From NCBI GenBank assembly GCA_002170535.1, contig NHDW01000002.1, forward strand, positions 121,473 through 158,170: a stretch of DNA of 36,698 nucleotides. The letters are read 5' to 3'. Below the pieces are notes generated by a model, which was not told the origin of the DNA, searched no databases, and worked only from the letters and a program-made list of their open reading frames with translations. Shown here one piece after another: positions 7,616 to 15,556 of the stretch; within the stretch, counting starts at the first letter, position 1, and every line of letters begins with the position of its first letter. This stretch comes from Methylococcaceae bacterium TMED69. Lineage in GTDB: Bacteria; Pseudomonadota; Gammaproteobacteria; Ga0077536. The translations under genes were made by a program, and so were the position numbers.

Positions 7616-9844
7616 TTATTCCTCACTCATATAATCTTCGTTAAGCTGCCAAAAGGAGCAAAATTCATCTCTAAACTTATCGAAACTCAAACTTTGTTGA
7701 TACATTTCCTTCACTTCCTCGTTAAACCCAGTCTTTTGCACCATTTGGCGTTCAGTTTTCCACCACTCAGCTACTGGTTGAGATTCGTTTAAACGTAGTT
7801 GACGAAGATCCGCCCGTTTTTTCATTGTGGCTTTTTCATCTAGCTCCCAGGTTCCAAGTTCATTTTTTTCTGCGACAACCCCATGCATATCACTTAGAAA
7901 CTGATATTCTGTTGAGACTCCTTGATTAAGATCATTAACTACTAGTTGAGGCTCTCGATCCAAAGGGTCCCCCCATCCACCGGAACTTCCAGCGGCATCT
8001 ACAAATAAGTCGTTATTTTGAAGACTAAGTTCAGGGCAATCGGTCTTCCATATCTCTAAATTATCTATTTTGAGTTTGCCGCTTTCATGCTGCTCCAGCA
8101 GTTCTCTGGCGTCTCTTGGCGTTTCCCCTTTAGCTATAAGCTCGTCTAAGTTAGTTCCTCTCGCAGAAATCATGAAGCTTCCAGGTCCTGGGTAGGCACC
8201 ACTGACACCCAAGCCAACCGACGGAGTGCAGGAGAGCCCACCATTAGGCCTTGATAAGGCTAAATGTTTACCTGGTTCAACGCACCAGTGTACTGCTGAA
8301 TTTCCTGGACCACCTCTAAATCTGCCATATCCAAAAAATCCCGGCAGGAGCTTCCTTCCCAGATAAAAAAGTGCTGGAATAGTTGACTCAAATTCTTCTG
8401 CGTCGCCAATTGTTGCCATTTGTGACCAAGCTGCCCACACTAGAGGCTCGCCGTCTTTATAGCACCAGGCTCCTCTACCAGTGCCACCTAACCATTCAAA
8501 ATTAGTAAACCCATAGGCACTCCCGTCCTCTGTGGTTCCTTGTCCTTGGAATGCACCCCAATTGCCGTCTATAGTGAATGCTTCTTCCAAATAGCCTCTA
8601 CTGAACATTCCTCTGCTAACAGCCCCGAAACCAATGCTGTTTAATGCGACCGTCTGCGCCCAAAGATTGGAATTACTGGTAAATTCGTTGTCTGGATTGT
8701 AGATACTGCCTCTCGGATAGTTTCGTTGAACCGCCAATTCAATCCCTGCTGTTACTTTTGTGTTGTGTGAGAAGGAATTAATCATACCGAGAAAGATGGC
8801 ACAATCGGTCCCTCCTGGGGTCGCATTATAAGAATGATATCCCCATTTTGAACTTCCTTCAGCATCGATTTTAATTCCTTTTTCGTTTGGTTCTACACTG
8901 CCTCTTACATGAATTAGTGTGTTCTTGTCTGCATGTGCCCAAACATTCTGCAATCCTTTGTATTTTACTAAACGAAAAGCACAACCATTGTAGGTTCCCG
9001 GAACCATAGTTGATTTCATATTATCTACTACCATTCCTCTTGATTCTTCTATGACTTCTCTGATTGCTCGCTTGTAATAGTCCAGACCAAATTCTTCTAT
9101 TAACTTATGAGTTGTTTCATGAATCATCGCACATCCCGCCAGCCGCATCTTGTCATCTAAAATATTCATTGTTGCCGCCCGGGTCCTGCGTTCCCAAATC
9201 GCCTTCCACCAACTCTCTTGTTTTAGTTTTCTTCCCGTCCTCATTGGCGGACAAACTAAGCCGTCCATGAACGTGTCTACAGAAAATGTCGCCCAACTTC
9301 CTGCAACCGGCGCTCCATTTTCCATAAGATGATTTATACCTATAGCCCATGCAATCACTTCACCCTCTATGCAAATTGGTACAAAAGAATAGAAGTCGCC
9401 CGGATGAGGCACGCCACCGGTTAACCCATCACTTACGGCATAAACATCGCCATCTTCAATCCCATCATTTACATCATATTGATTTTTCGCCATGTATCTA
9501 ACGGCTACTGGAAAAATTGCGGTATGTGACAAGAAGCCAGCCGAGACTGCCAATGTGTCGCCTTCTGGAGTTGCTAGCCCCCACAAAACCTCTCCCATTT
9601 CACGGGATCCAGGACTGGCGGCGACGTATCTGGCGGATTCTCTGGCCGCAAGAACTGATGCATGTATTTTTGAATAAAAACGCTCGTATTTAATCGGATC
9701 AGAATCTCTTAAAGATAGTTCTGTTACCCCATAATAGTGCCCTGATTGTGAAGTCAGCTCGTCTCTTGTGTTTATCATGTCAAGGAGGGTTCTCTTATTC
9801 TCACCTCCAGCAGTATGCTTAATATCTTTAGCAATTGTGGCCAT
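7616..9844 (-). CDS. acxB: Acetone carboxylase-type alpha subunit (HyuB family)
   Basis: A 742-residue hydantoinase B/oxoprolinase-family protein, the catalytic, metal-binding subunit of acetone carboxylase-type complexes (about 776 residues in Xanthobacter). In that enzyme, from memory of the published structure, Mn is held by H150, D153 and H175. Here H147 and D150 (GGVPHPGDFY) and H172 (GINHLMENGA) fall at exactly the same spacing, offset by three, so the metal site is retained. The protein begins the minus-strand operon alpha-gamma-beta-FAH. A GAGGAA ribosome site (plus-strand 9851-9856) lies six bases before the ATG and fixes the start. A promoter candidate lies about 110 bases upstream. 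The expected product is a beta-keto acid made from a ketone, bicarbonate and ATP. Confidence 0.83.
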   Translation of the reverse strand: MATIAKDIKHTAGGENKRTLLDMINTRDELTSQSGHYYGVTELSLRDSDPIKYERFYSKIHASVLAARESARYVAASPGSREMGEVLWGLATPEGDTLAVSAGFLSHTAIFPVAVRYMAKNQYDVNDGIEDGDVYAVSDGLTGGVPHPGDFYSFVPICIEGEVIAWAIGINHLMENGAPVAGSWATFSVDTFMDGLVCPPMRTGRKLKQESWWKAIWERRTRAATMNILDDKMRLAGCAMIHETTHKLIEEFGLDYYKRAIREVIEESRGMVVDNMKSTMVPGTYNGCAFRLVKYKGLQNVWAHADKNTLIHVRGSVEPNEKGIKIDAEGSSKWGYHSYNATPGGTDCAIFLGMINSFSHNTKVTAGIELAVQRNYPRGSIYNPDNEFTSNSNLWAQTVALNSIGFGAVSRGMFSRGYLEEAFTIDGNWGAFQGQGTTEDGSAYGFTNFEWLGGTGRGAWCYKDGEPLVWAAWSQMATIGDAEEFESTIPALFYLGRKLLPGFFGYGRFRGGPGNSAVHWCVEPGKHLALSRPNGGLSCTPSVGLGVSGAYPGPGSFMISARGTNLDELIAKGETPRDARELLEQHESGKLKIDNLEIWKTDCPELSLQNNDLFVDAAGSSGGWGDPLDREPQLVVNDLNQGVSTEYQFLSDMHGVVAEKNELGTWELDEKATMKKRADLRQLRLNESQPVAEWWKTERQMVQKTGFNEEVKEMYQQSLSFDKFRDEFCSFWQLNEDYMSEE

Positions 9845-9931
9845 TAATTATTCCTCATTTTTCGATTAAATCCAGCAAAGGATTTTCTTTAAATTTTCCG
9901 TAGGAGAATTTTCTCTTTAGAACGGGTAGCA

Positions 9932-9992
9932 ATATCTTTATAACTATTTGTCTAAGTATAGAAAATTACTAAAAAACAAGCAATAAAGATAT
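9932..9992. repeat. 10-bp inverted repeat spanning the promoter candidate
   Basis: ATATCTTTAT at 9932-9941 and ATAAAGATAT at 9983-9992 are perfect reverse complements, with 41 bases between them. The -35/-10 pair lies between or touches the arms. The arm centres are 51 bases apart, close to five helical turns, so a looped or paired operator is conceivable. In AT-rich sequence such a match can arise by chance, so this is a candidate only. Confidence 0.35.
9955..9983 (-). promoter_or_regulatory. Candidate sigma70 promoter of the carboxylase operon
   Basis: Read on the minus strand, TTGCTT (9978-9983) and TATACT (9955-9960) are separated by exactly 17 bases. The -10 box matches five of six consensus bases and the -35 box has the TTG core. 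Transcription would begin near 9948, giving a leader of about 100 bases before the alpha-subunit ATG. Characterised acetone carboxylase operons can use sigma54, but I see no GG-N10-GC element here. Confidence 0.45.
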
Positions 9993-10055
9993 GGGGAATA
10001 AACTTCTACAGCTATTCTTGTAATTGAAAATTGGGGCTTCAAATAATTTTGCCTT

Positions 10056-10073
10056 GTGATTATCCGAAATCAC
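10056..10073. promoter_or_regulatory. Candidate operator dyad GTGATT-N6-AATCAC
   Basis: A perfect six-base inverted repeat with a six-base spacer, GTGATT at 10056-10061 and AATCAC at 10068-10073, lies in the middle of the divergent region. The size fits a homodimeric helix-turn-helix regulator. It resembles a CRP box in its TGTGA half, but the halves are too far apart for CRP. Its regulator is not identified. Confidence 0.35.
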
Positions 10074-10210
10074 TACTTTTGCTTTAGGCTTTCAATTTCG
10101 GTAGTCTAAAAACAGATGATACTTCAAAATGGTTATCACATTAAGATGCTATTTTTCTAATTAAAATTTTTTTAAGTTTTTAATCTATATGTATGTTTAT
10201 AATGTAATTT

Positions 10211-11269
10211 TTGGATAAAATAATGAAAATAGGCGTTATGTTAGGCTATTCCGGTTCGAAAGCGTCAGTTCCGACTGAGCTAGTCTTAGCGGCAGAATCA
10301 CTGGGTTACTCTTCTGTTTGGACAGCTGAAGCTTGGGGTTCTGATGCAGTCACTCCAGCCGCATGGATTCTAGCAAAAACCAACACCATAAAAGCAGGAA
10401 CAGCGATCATGCAAATGAGTGCTCGTACTCCTGCGATGACAGCTATGACGGCTATGACCTTAAATCATCTTTCAGAAGGACGTTTTATTGTCGGAATTGG
10501 CGCTTCAGGCCCTCAGGTTGTTGAGGGCTGGTACGGCGAACCTTACGGAAAGCCCATCCAAAGAACCAAAGAATACGTTTCTATACTAAAAAATATATTT
10601 TTGCGAGAGCAGCCTCTTGTTCATGAGGGGGAGCATTATCAGATTCCTTTCAGGGGGGAGGGAGCGATGGGTCAAGGAAAGCCACTAAAAAGTATTTTAC
10701 ACAGGAGTTCGAGTATTCCAATTTATACTGGTGTTGCAACAGAAAAAGGAGTAGCTACAGCCGCAGAAATTGCGGATGGTTGCATTCTAGTTTGGATGGA
10801 TCCAAAAAAAACCAGTTTGTGGTCCCGTTCACTGAATAAAGGATTCGCTCTATCAATGCATAAAAAAAAATCGCTAGATAATTTCGATTTGGCGACGGTT
10901 ATTCGCGTATCAATGGGCGATGACATGAATGCTTGCAGGATGAAAATAAAAAATACGTTTGCTCTTTATATAGGGGGCATGGGTTCGCGCCAAAAGAATT
11001 TCTATAATGATTACGCTCAAAGATTAGGTTATGTAAAAGAAGCGAAGGTGATTCAAGACTTATTTTTATCAGGTGAAAAGGATAAAGCAGCCCAAATCGT
11101 TCCAGATAGTCTAGTGGATGAAACGTCTCTGGTAGGACCAAAGAAACATGTTGCAGCACAATTAGAGAATTGGCAACAGGCATACTCAGAGCAAAAACTT
11201 GGAAGCCTAATCTTTAATGTAAGTAGCATAGATGAGCTTAAATTTATATCCAACATATTACTTAAGTAA
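10211..11269 (+). CDS. LLM-class flavin/F420-type oxidoreductase
   Basis: A 352-residue LLM-superfamily protein, the fourth in the window and distinct from the other three. The first strand is MKIGVMLGYSG, followed by AAESLGYSSVWTAEAWGSDA, the IKAGTAIMQMSARTP block and LNHLSEGRFIVGIGASGPQV. The second half has a flavin-site loop at IPIYTGVATEKGVATAAEIADG. The frame opens at a TTG (10211), but an in-frame ATG at 10223 begins exactly where family members usually start and is the likelier start. Neither has a clear ribosome site. A TATAAT at 10198-10203 would place transcription close to the start codon, hinting at a leaderless message. It faces away from the carboxylase operon across a shared control region, so a joint ketone or hydrocarbon oxidation role is plausible. 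Confidence 0.83.
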   Translation: MDKIMKIGVMLGYSGSKASVPTELVLAAESLGYSSVWTAEAWGSDAVTPAAWILAKTNTIKAGTAIMQMSARTPAMTAMTAMTLNHLSEGRFIVGIGASGPQVVEGWYGEPYGKPIQRTKEYVSILKNIFLREQPLVHEGEHYQIPFRGEGAMGQGKPLKSILHRSSSIPIYTGVATEKGVATAAEIADGCILVWMDPKKTSLWSRSLNKGFALSMHKKKSLDNFDLATVIRVSMGDDMNACRMKIKNTFALYIGGMGSRQKNFYNDYAQRLGYVKEAKVIQDLFLSGEKDKAAQIVPDSLVDETSLVGPKKHVAAQLENWQQAYSEQKLGSLIFNVSSIDELKFISNILLK

Positions 11270-11347
11270 ATAATCATATAATGTTGTTTTCTCTAATTTT
11301 TTTAATAGTATTGTCGTTTTTAAGTTGAAGTAACAAAAAAACAGTTT

Positions 11348-11376
11348 TTGGTTTCTCTGTTCATCTAGATTACTAT
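11348..11376 (+). promoter_or_regulatory. Candidate promoter of the thiolase/ligase/dehalogenase operon
   Basis: TTGGTT (11348-11353) and TACTAT (11371-11376) are spaced by 17 bases within the 159-base gap before the HMG-CoA-synthase-like gene. The match is moderate: the TTG core, and four of six bases in the -10. The leader would be about 45 bases. No terminator hairpin is evident in the gap. Confidence 0.3.
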
Positions 11377-11428
11377 GGTGAAACTGATTCAGGATTGTTC
11401 GATATTTTTAGTTAAAGGCAATTAATTT

Positions 11429-12835
11429 ATGAGTTATGGCATACTTAATCTAGCACCTTATGTGCCACCCATGCGGCTAGAGCGAGGTGAAATTTATGGC
11501 GCGGTTGGCTGGGCCGTTCCGAGTTTGAAAGGATTAGCGACAGGCGAGAGGGCTGTAGCTAATTGGGATGAGGATGCAATTACCATGGGTTTTGAGGCTG
11601 CGCGACGTTGCTTATCTTCCAATCAACAACCACCTTCAAGAGTAACTTTCGCCTCAACAACATTTCCCTTTGCTGACCGGAGTAATAGTGGGATCATCTG
11701 TAGTGCATTGAACATGCCATCAAGTGTAAGAAATGAGGACGTCTTTGGTAGCAGAAGGGCTGCTGTTAGTGCTTTGGTAAGACATTTTGAAACTAAAGCG
11801 GATGGTTTACTGGTTGCGTCTGATTGTCGTGATGCAAAGCCAGGGAGCGCTCAGGAAATGAGCTATGGCCATGCTGCTGCTGCGGTTTTACTTGGTCAAG
11901 GCCGAGTAAAAGCAGAAATAATAGCGGCCTCTTCGATTCATGACGACCTCGTTGATCAATATCGCTCCAGAGGAAATCGATTTGATTATGCCCTAGAGGA
12001 ACGTTGGGTGAGAGAAGAAGGGTGGTTAAAAACCGTCCCTCAAGCAATAGATGATGTTATGAAAGCTGCTACGATAAGTACGGAAAATTTAGATAAAGTA
12101 ATAGTGCACGGCTCAAGCGGAGCGTCGCGTTCCGTCGCGAAAAAATTAGGGATTTCTCCCGAAAAAATCGCAAATAATTTATATTCTTCGGTAGGAGATG
12201 CAGGCACCGCGCACCCCTTGTTAATGTTAGCCGAGGCTGTTAAGCATTCAAAGGAAGCTGATCTCATTTTAGTTGTAGGTTTTGGCCAGGGGGCTGATGT
12301 GGTTTTGCTCAAAAGGACTAAAGAAAAACTTACTAATGATTGGGATTTTGAGTTAAATAGGCGTGTTGTGAAAAACTATACTCAATTTTTGTCTCTTCGG
12401 GACATGATTGCAATTGATTTTGGGCTGCGAGCTGAGAGAGATAACAGGACGGCTTTGTCTGCTTTTTATCGAAAAAACAAGGAGATAACAGGTATGCTTG
12501 GTGGAAGATGCACAAAGTGTAATACCTTACAATTTCCTAAAAGCTTAATCTGCGTAAAATGTGGCGCTTCCCATTCTCAAGAATTCGAATCGCTTGCGAA
12601 TATGGTTGGTCGAGTCAAGTCGTTTACTGAGGATTGGTTGGCTTACACGCCGTCTCCTCCTTACATCTACGGTAACGTGGAGTTCGAGGGAGAGGCTAAT
12701 ATTATGCTTGAGTTTGCCGATTTTGGTCCCGGACAAGTCAAAGTAGGTGATAACGTTCGATTGGTTTTTAGAATCAAGGATTTCGATGATAAAAGAGATT
12801 TTAGAAGATATTTTTGGAAACCGGCGCCGAGCTAA
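11429..12835 (+). CDS. HMG-CoA-synthase-like protein fused to a DUF35-type Zn-ribbon/OB-fold domain
   Basis: A 468-residue two-part protein. Residues 1 to about 300 have the thiolase-like fold of HMG-CoA synthases. Residues from about 345 form a DUF35-type rubredoxin-like zinc ribbon with C361, C364, C375 and C378, then an OB-fold around YIYGNVEFEGEANIMLEF. DUF35 proteins bind CoA substrates and bridge thiolase-fold partners, as in the archaeal thiolase/HMG-CoA synthase complex and steroid side-chain aldolases. At the place where HMG-CoA synthases carry the acyl-accepting cysteine (after the conserved Asp-Val), this protein reads DVFGSRRAAVSAL, putting R109 at the Cys position. The histidine region VIVHGSSGAS is retained. 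It is probably not a classical HMG-CoA synthase. The thiolase gene starts 24 bases downstream. An AAAGG site precedes the ATG. Confidence 0.75.
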   Translation: MSYGILNLAPYVPPMRLERGEIYGAVGWAVPSLKGLATGERAVANWDEDAITMGFEAARRCLSSNQQPPSRVTFASTTFPFADRSNSGIICSALNMPSSVRNEDVFGSRRAAVSALVRHFETKADGLLVASDCRDAKPGSAQEMSYGHAAAAVLLGQGRVKAEIIAASSIHDDLVDQYRSRGNRFDYALEERWVREEGWLKTVPQAIDDVMKAATISTENLDKVIVHGSSGASRSVAKKLGISPEKIANNLYSSVGDAGTAHPLLMLAEAVKHSKEADLILVVGFGQGADVVLLKRTKEKLTNDWDFELNRRVVKNYTQFLSLRDMIAIDFGLRAERDNRTALSAFYRKNKEITGMLGGRCTKCNTLQFPKSLICVKCGASHSQEFESLANMVGRVKSFTEDWLAYTPSPPYIYGNVEFEGEANIMLEFADFGPGQVKVGDNVRLVFRIKDFDDKRDFRRYFWKPAPS

Positions 12836-12859
12836 GTTTAATTCAAGAGAGGGATTGTT

Positions 12860-14056
12860 ATGGCATCAGGAATAAAAGATAAGGTTGCAATTGTAGGCAT
12901 GGGCTGTTCTAAATTCGGGGAGAGATGGGATTGTGGGCCAGAAGAACTGATTTTGGAGGCTTTTGATGAGGCCATCCAAGATTCCCCAGTTAATAGAAAT
13001 CAAATTGAGATGGCTTGGCTTGGCCTTTTTTTTCAAGAACAGAGTGCAGGGAAATCTGCATTGCCTTTAAGTATCTCATTGCGCCTCCCAAACATCCCGG
13101 TCACAAGAGTGGAGAATATGTGTGCTACCGGTACAGAAGCACTTAGGGGCGCCGTCTACGCGGTTGCTGCGGGAGCTTGCGATGTTGCTATGGCAGTCGG
13201 AGTAGAGAAACTGAAAGATACGGGTTATCCCGGCCTTCCAGAAAGAAGCAAAGGCACTTTTGATGATTTATGGTTGCCCAATAGCACTGCGCCAGGTGCT
13301 TTTGCCCAATTAGCCACGGCTTACTCTGAAAAACATAAAAAGAACCCTAAAGATTTAAAAAGGGCTATGGCCCATGTTTCTGTTAAAAGCCATGCAAATG
13401 GAGTTTTGAATCCCAAGGCCCATTTAAGAAAAGAAATTACTGAAGAACAAGCAATGAATGCCCCAATGGTTTCAGCACCCTTAGGTCTTTATGATTGCTG
13501 CGGTGTAAGCGACGGCGCGGCTTGTGCGATAGTAATGAGCATTGAAAAGGCTAGGGCGCTGGGTTTGAAAAATTTTGTGGTGGTAAAAGCGATGCAATTA
13601 GCTCCTAGCAACGGTTTAGAAATGTCAAATAGTTCATGGGATGGTAGTTATCTTTTGACTACCAGAATTGCCTCAGAAAGGGCCTATAAAGAGGCTGGAA
13701 TTAGAAATCCGGAAAAAGAGATACACTTAACTGAAGTACATGACTGTTTTTCTATAACCGAATTAGTTGTAATGGAGGATCTTGGTCTCTGTGCCGAGGG
13801 GCAAGGAGTTAACGCGGTTTTAGACGGTAAATTTGACAAAGATGGTAAAATCCCTTGTCAAATTGATGGCGGGCTGAAGTGTTTTGGCCATCCAATAGGG
13901 GCAAGTGGTCTAAGAATGACCTACGAGATCTATAATCAACTGCTGGGTAGAGCGGGGGAGCGACAACTAGATTCCCCTTCTGTTGGCCTCACTCATAACC
14001 TTGGAGGACATCCATTCAGAAATGTTGCGAGTGTTTCTATATTTGGTCTGATTTAG
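12860..14056 (+). CDS. Thiolase family protein (SCP2-type)
   Basis: A 398-residue thiolase-fold protein of the SCP2/non-specific lipid transfer type, which makes or breaks C-C bonds next to a thioester. The nucleophile region is VENMCATGTEALRG, with C88 as candidate acyl-enzyme cysteine. H344 lies in CFGHPIGASGLRM, and the terminal HNLGGHP motif at 379-385 is typical of this branch, in which the second classical cysteine is replaced. A GAGGGA ribosome site precedes the ATG. Its place after the Cys-less HMG-CoA-synthase-like/DUF35 fusion suggests a physical complex, as in archaeal thiolase-DUF35-synthase assemblies. Whether it condenses, thiolyses or does retro-aldol cleavage cannot be decided from sequence. 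Confidence 0.82.
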   Translation: MASGIKDKVAIVGMGCSKFGERWDCGPEELILEAFDEAIQDSPVNRNQIEMAWLGLFFQEQSAGKSALPLSISLRLPNIPVTRVENMCATGTEALRGAVYAVAAGACDVAMAVGVEKLKDTGYPGLPERSKGTFDDLWLPNSTAPGAFAQLATAYSEKHKKNPKDLKRAMAHVSVKSHANGVLNPKAHLRKEITEEQAMNAPMVSAPLGLYDCCGVSDGAACAIVMSIEKARALGLKNFVVVKAMQLAPSNGLEMSNSSWDGSYLLTTRIASERAYKEAGIRNPEKEIHLTEVHDCFSITELVVMEDLGLCAEGQGVNAVLDGKFDKDGKIPCQIDGGLKCFGHPIGASGLRMTYEIYNQLLGRAGERQLDSPSVGLTHNLGGHPFRNVASVSIFGLI

Positions 14057-14074
14057 GCCATTAAAATCGCCAAT

Positions 14075-15523
14075 ATGTTGGAAGAAAAGTCAGTCGTCCA
14101 TAATTTATTTACCGATTTGTCTAGAACCAATCCTGAATTCAAGTTATTTGTGCCGGCAAAAAATAACACATTAGAGATTGTTAAATTGTGTGTTGATTCT
14201 GTTTGCCTATTTTTTGAGGAGCAAAAATTACAACAGGGGGATCGGGTCACTATCATAGCTCATAAAAATACAACTTACTTTAAGATCTATTTGGCGGCAT
14301 TAAAATTCGGTCTAGTCTTCAACCCTTTAAACCCGTCCTATTCGGAGAAAGAGGTAAAATATTTCATAGATGATTTTAACCCTGATTTAGTACTGGTCTC
14401 ATCAGATATCAATCCATTAATTAAAAAAATTATTAATAATAAATCAAAAGCTATTGAAATTAATAAACTTATTGATGTTAACAGACCAATTGAATTCAAA
14501 GCAGCTGCAGTTAGGCCGCAGGACTTAGCAGTACTCTTATACTCATCTGGGACTACTGGCTTACCTAAACCTATCGGATTATCACACGAGAATTTGAAGA
14601 CAAATGCGGCAGCTCTTTCCTCAGAATGGGGTCTCGGAGCGTCGGATGTACTGCTTCACACATTACCAATGTACCACATACATGGCTTGTTGATATCCTT
14701 AAATTCGGTGCTGTTGTCAGGCGCTAATTTAATCGCATTGCCAAAATTTTCTGTTGAAGAGGTAATGCAATACCTGGAACGGGCTACTATCTTTATGGGG
14801 GTGCCAACCTTTTACCATAGAATTCTAAATAACCCAGTGGTCAAAAAGATTAATTATTCTAAAATTCGATTATTTATATCTGGCTCTGCTCCTTTGTCTG
14901 AATCAATTTTAAAGCGATTTAAGGGTTCTACTGGACATACGATACTTGAAAGATATGGAATGACAGAGACTGGGGTAATTAGTTCTAATCCTGTATTAGG
15001 GAAGAGGAAACCTGGCTCAGTTGGAAAAGCTATCTCTTCTGTAAGTTTGCAGGTTCGGGCAATTGCAGATGGAGAAGTAGGAGAAGTTTGGGTGAAAGGC
15101 AAAAGTGTGTCGCAAATGGTATGCGAGAAAGATGGTTGGTTTAAGACTGGAGATTTAGGATATCTAGATGATGAGAATTATCTTTACCTTGTAGGGAGAA
15201 GCAAAGATATGATCATTACTGGCGGTATGAATGTTTATCCAAAAGAAATTGAAAGAGAACTAGAGCAAATTTTACCCGGAAGAGAGATAGCGGTGTTTGG
15301 GGTGCCTCATAGTGATTTTGGCGAAGCAGTGGTAGCTGCCGTTACGGGGCCCCAGATGAAACATGATGAAATTGAGACAAATCTGCGGACGTTAAAATCG
15401 AGAATAGCCAATTATAAGGTACCGAAAACCATATTTAATGTTAAATCTTTGCCTACAAATGTGATGGGAAAAGTTCAAAAAAACATGTTGAGAGACAAAT
15501 TTCATGATTTTTTTGAAGTATAA
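14075..15523 (+). CDS. Acyl-CoA ligase, malonyl-CoA synthetase (MatB/ACSF3)-like
   Basis: A 482-residue AMP-forming acyl-CoA synthetase, which joins a carboxylic acid to CoA through an acyl-adenylate. The ATP loop is LLYSSGTTGLPKPIGLSHEN. The A5 motif is ERYGMTETG, followed by KTGDLGYLDDENYLYLVGRS and the GGMNVYPKEIE hinge. A C-terminal TNVMGKVQKN carries the adenylation lysine. The MatB-like features are the short N-terminus, LPMYHIHGLLISLNSVLLSG, FMGVPTFYHRIL and the GKVQKN ending, so a small dicarboxylic acid such as malonate or methylmalonate is a fair guess. A beta-keto acid is also possible given the context. No clear ribosome site is seen ahead of the ATG, which lies 18 bases after the thiolase stop. 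Confidence 0.8.
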   Translation: MLEEKSVVHNLFTDLSRTNPEFKLFVPAKNNTLEIVKLCVDSVCLFFEEQKLQQGDRVTIIAHKNTTYFKIYLAALKFGLVFNPLNPSYSEKEVKYFIDDFNPDLVLVSSDINPLIKKIINNKSKAIEINKLIDVNRPIEFKAAAVRPQDLAVLLYSSGTTGLPKPIGLSHENLKTNAAALSSEWGLGASDVLLHTLPMYHIHGLLISLNSVLLSGANLIALPKFSVEEVMQYLERATIFMGVPTFYHRILNNPVVKKINYSKIRLFISGSAPLSESILKRFKGSTGHTILERYGMTETGVISSNPVLGKRKPGSVGKAISSVSLQVRAIADGEVGEVWVKGKSVSQMVCEKDGWFKTGDLGYLDDENYLYLVGRSKDMIITGGMNVYPKEIERELEQILPGREIAVFGVPHSDFGEAVVAAVTGPQMKHDEIETNLRTLKSRIANYKVPKTIFNVKSLPTNVMGKVQKNMLRDKFHDFFEV

Positions 15524-15556
15524 TAACCTAACAGCAACGGAAGTGGAGATCTTTTA

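Larger units (their letters stand above)
9845..10210. other. Divergent intergenic control region, no gene
   Basis: This 366-base stretch is the largest gap in the window and is strongly AT-rich, with no credible coding frame. It separates the carboxylase operon (leftward) from an LLM oxidoreductase (rightward). It holds a promoter candidate for the carboxylase operon, a 10-bp inverted repeat spanning that promoter, an 18-bp dyad nearer the centre, and a TATAAT at 10198-10203 close to the rightward gene. No regulator gene is adjacent. No structured RNA could be recognised by eye. Confidence 0.7.

Noticed and set aside
10055-10073. CRP-like site in the divergent region
   Set aside because: A TGTGA half is present, but the matching half is ten bases away instead of six, so it is kept only as an unnamed dyad.
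10433-10459. Three tandem nine-base units encoding Ala-Met-Thr in the fourth LLM gene
   Set aside because: Similar Ala-Met-Thr-rich sequence is normal at this place in the family, so there is no sign of recent expansion or regulation.
11300-11370. A/T-rich complementary runs (AAAAA/TTTTT) as a terminator after the fourth LLM gene
   Set aside because: There is no GC stem, and runs of A and T pair trivially in AT-rich sequence.
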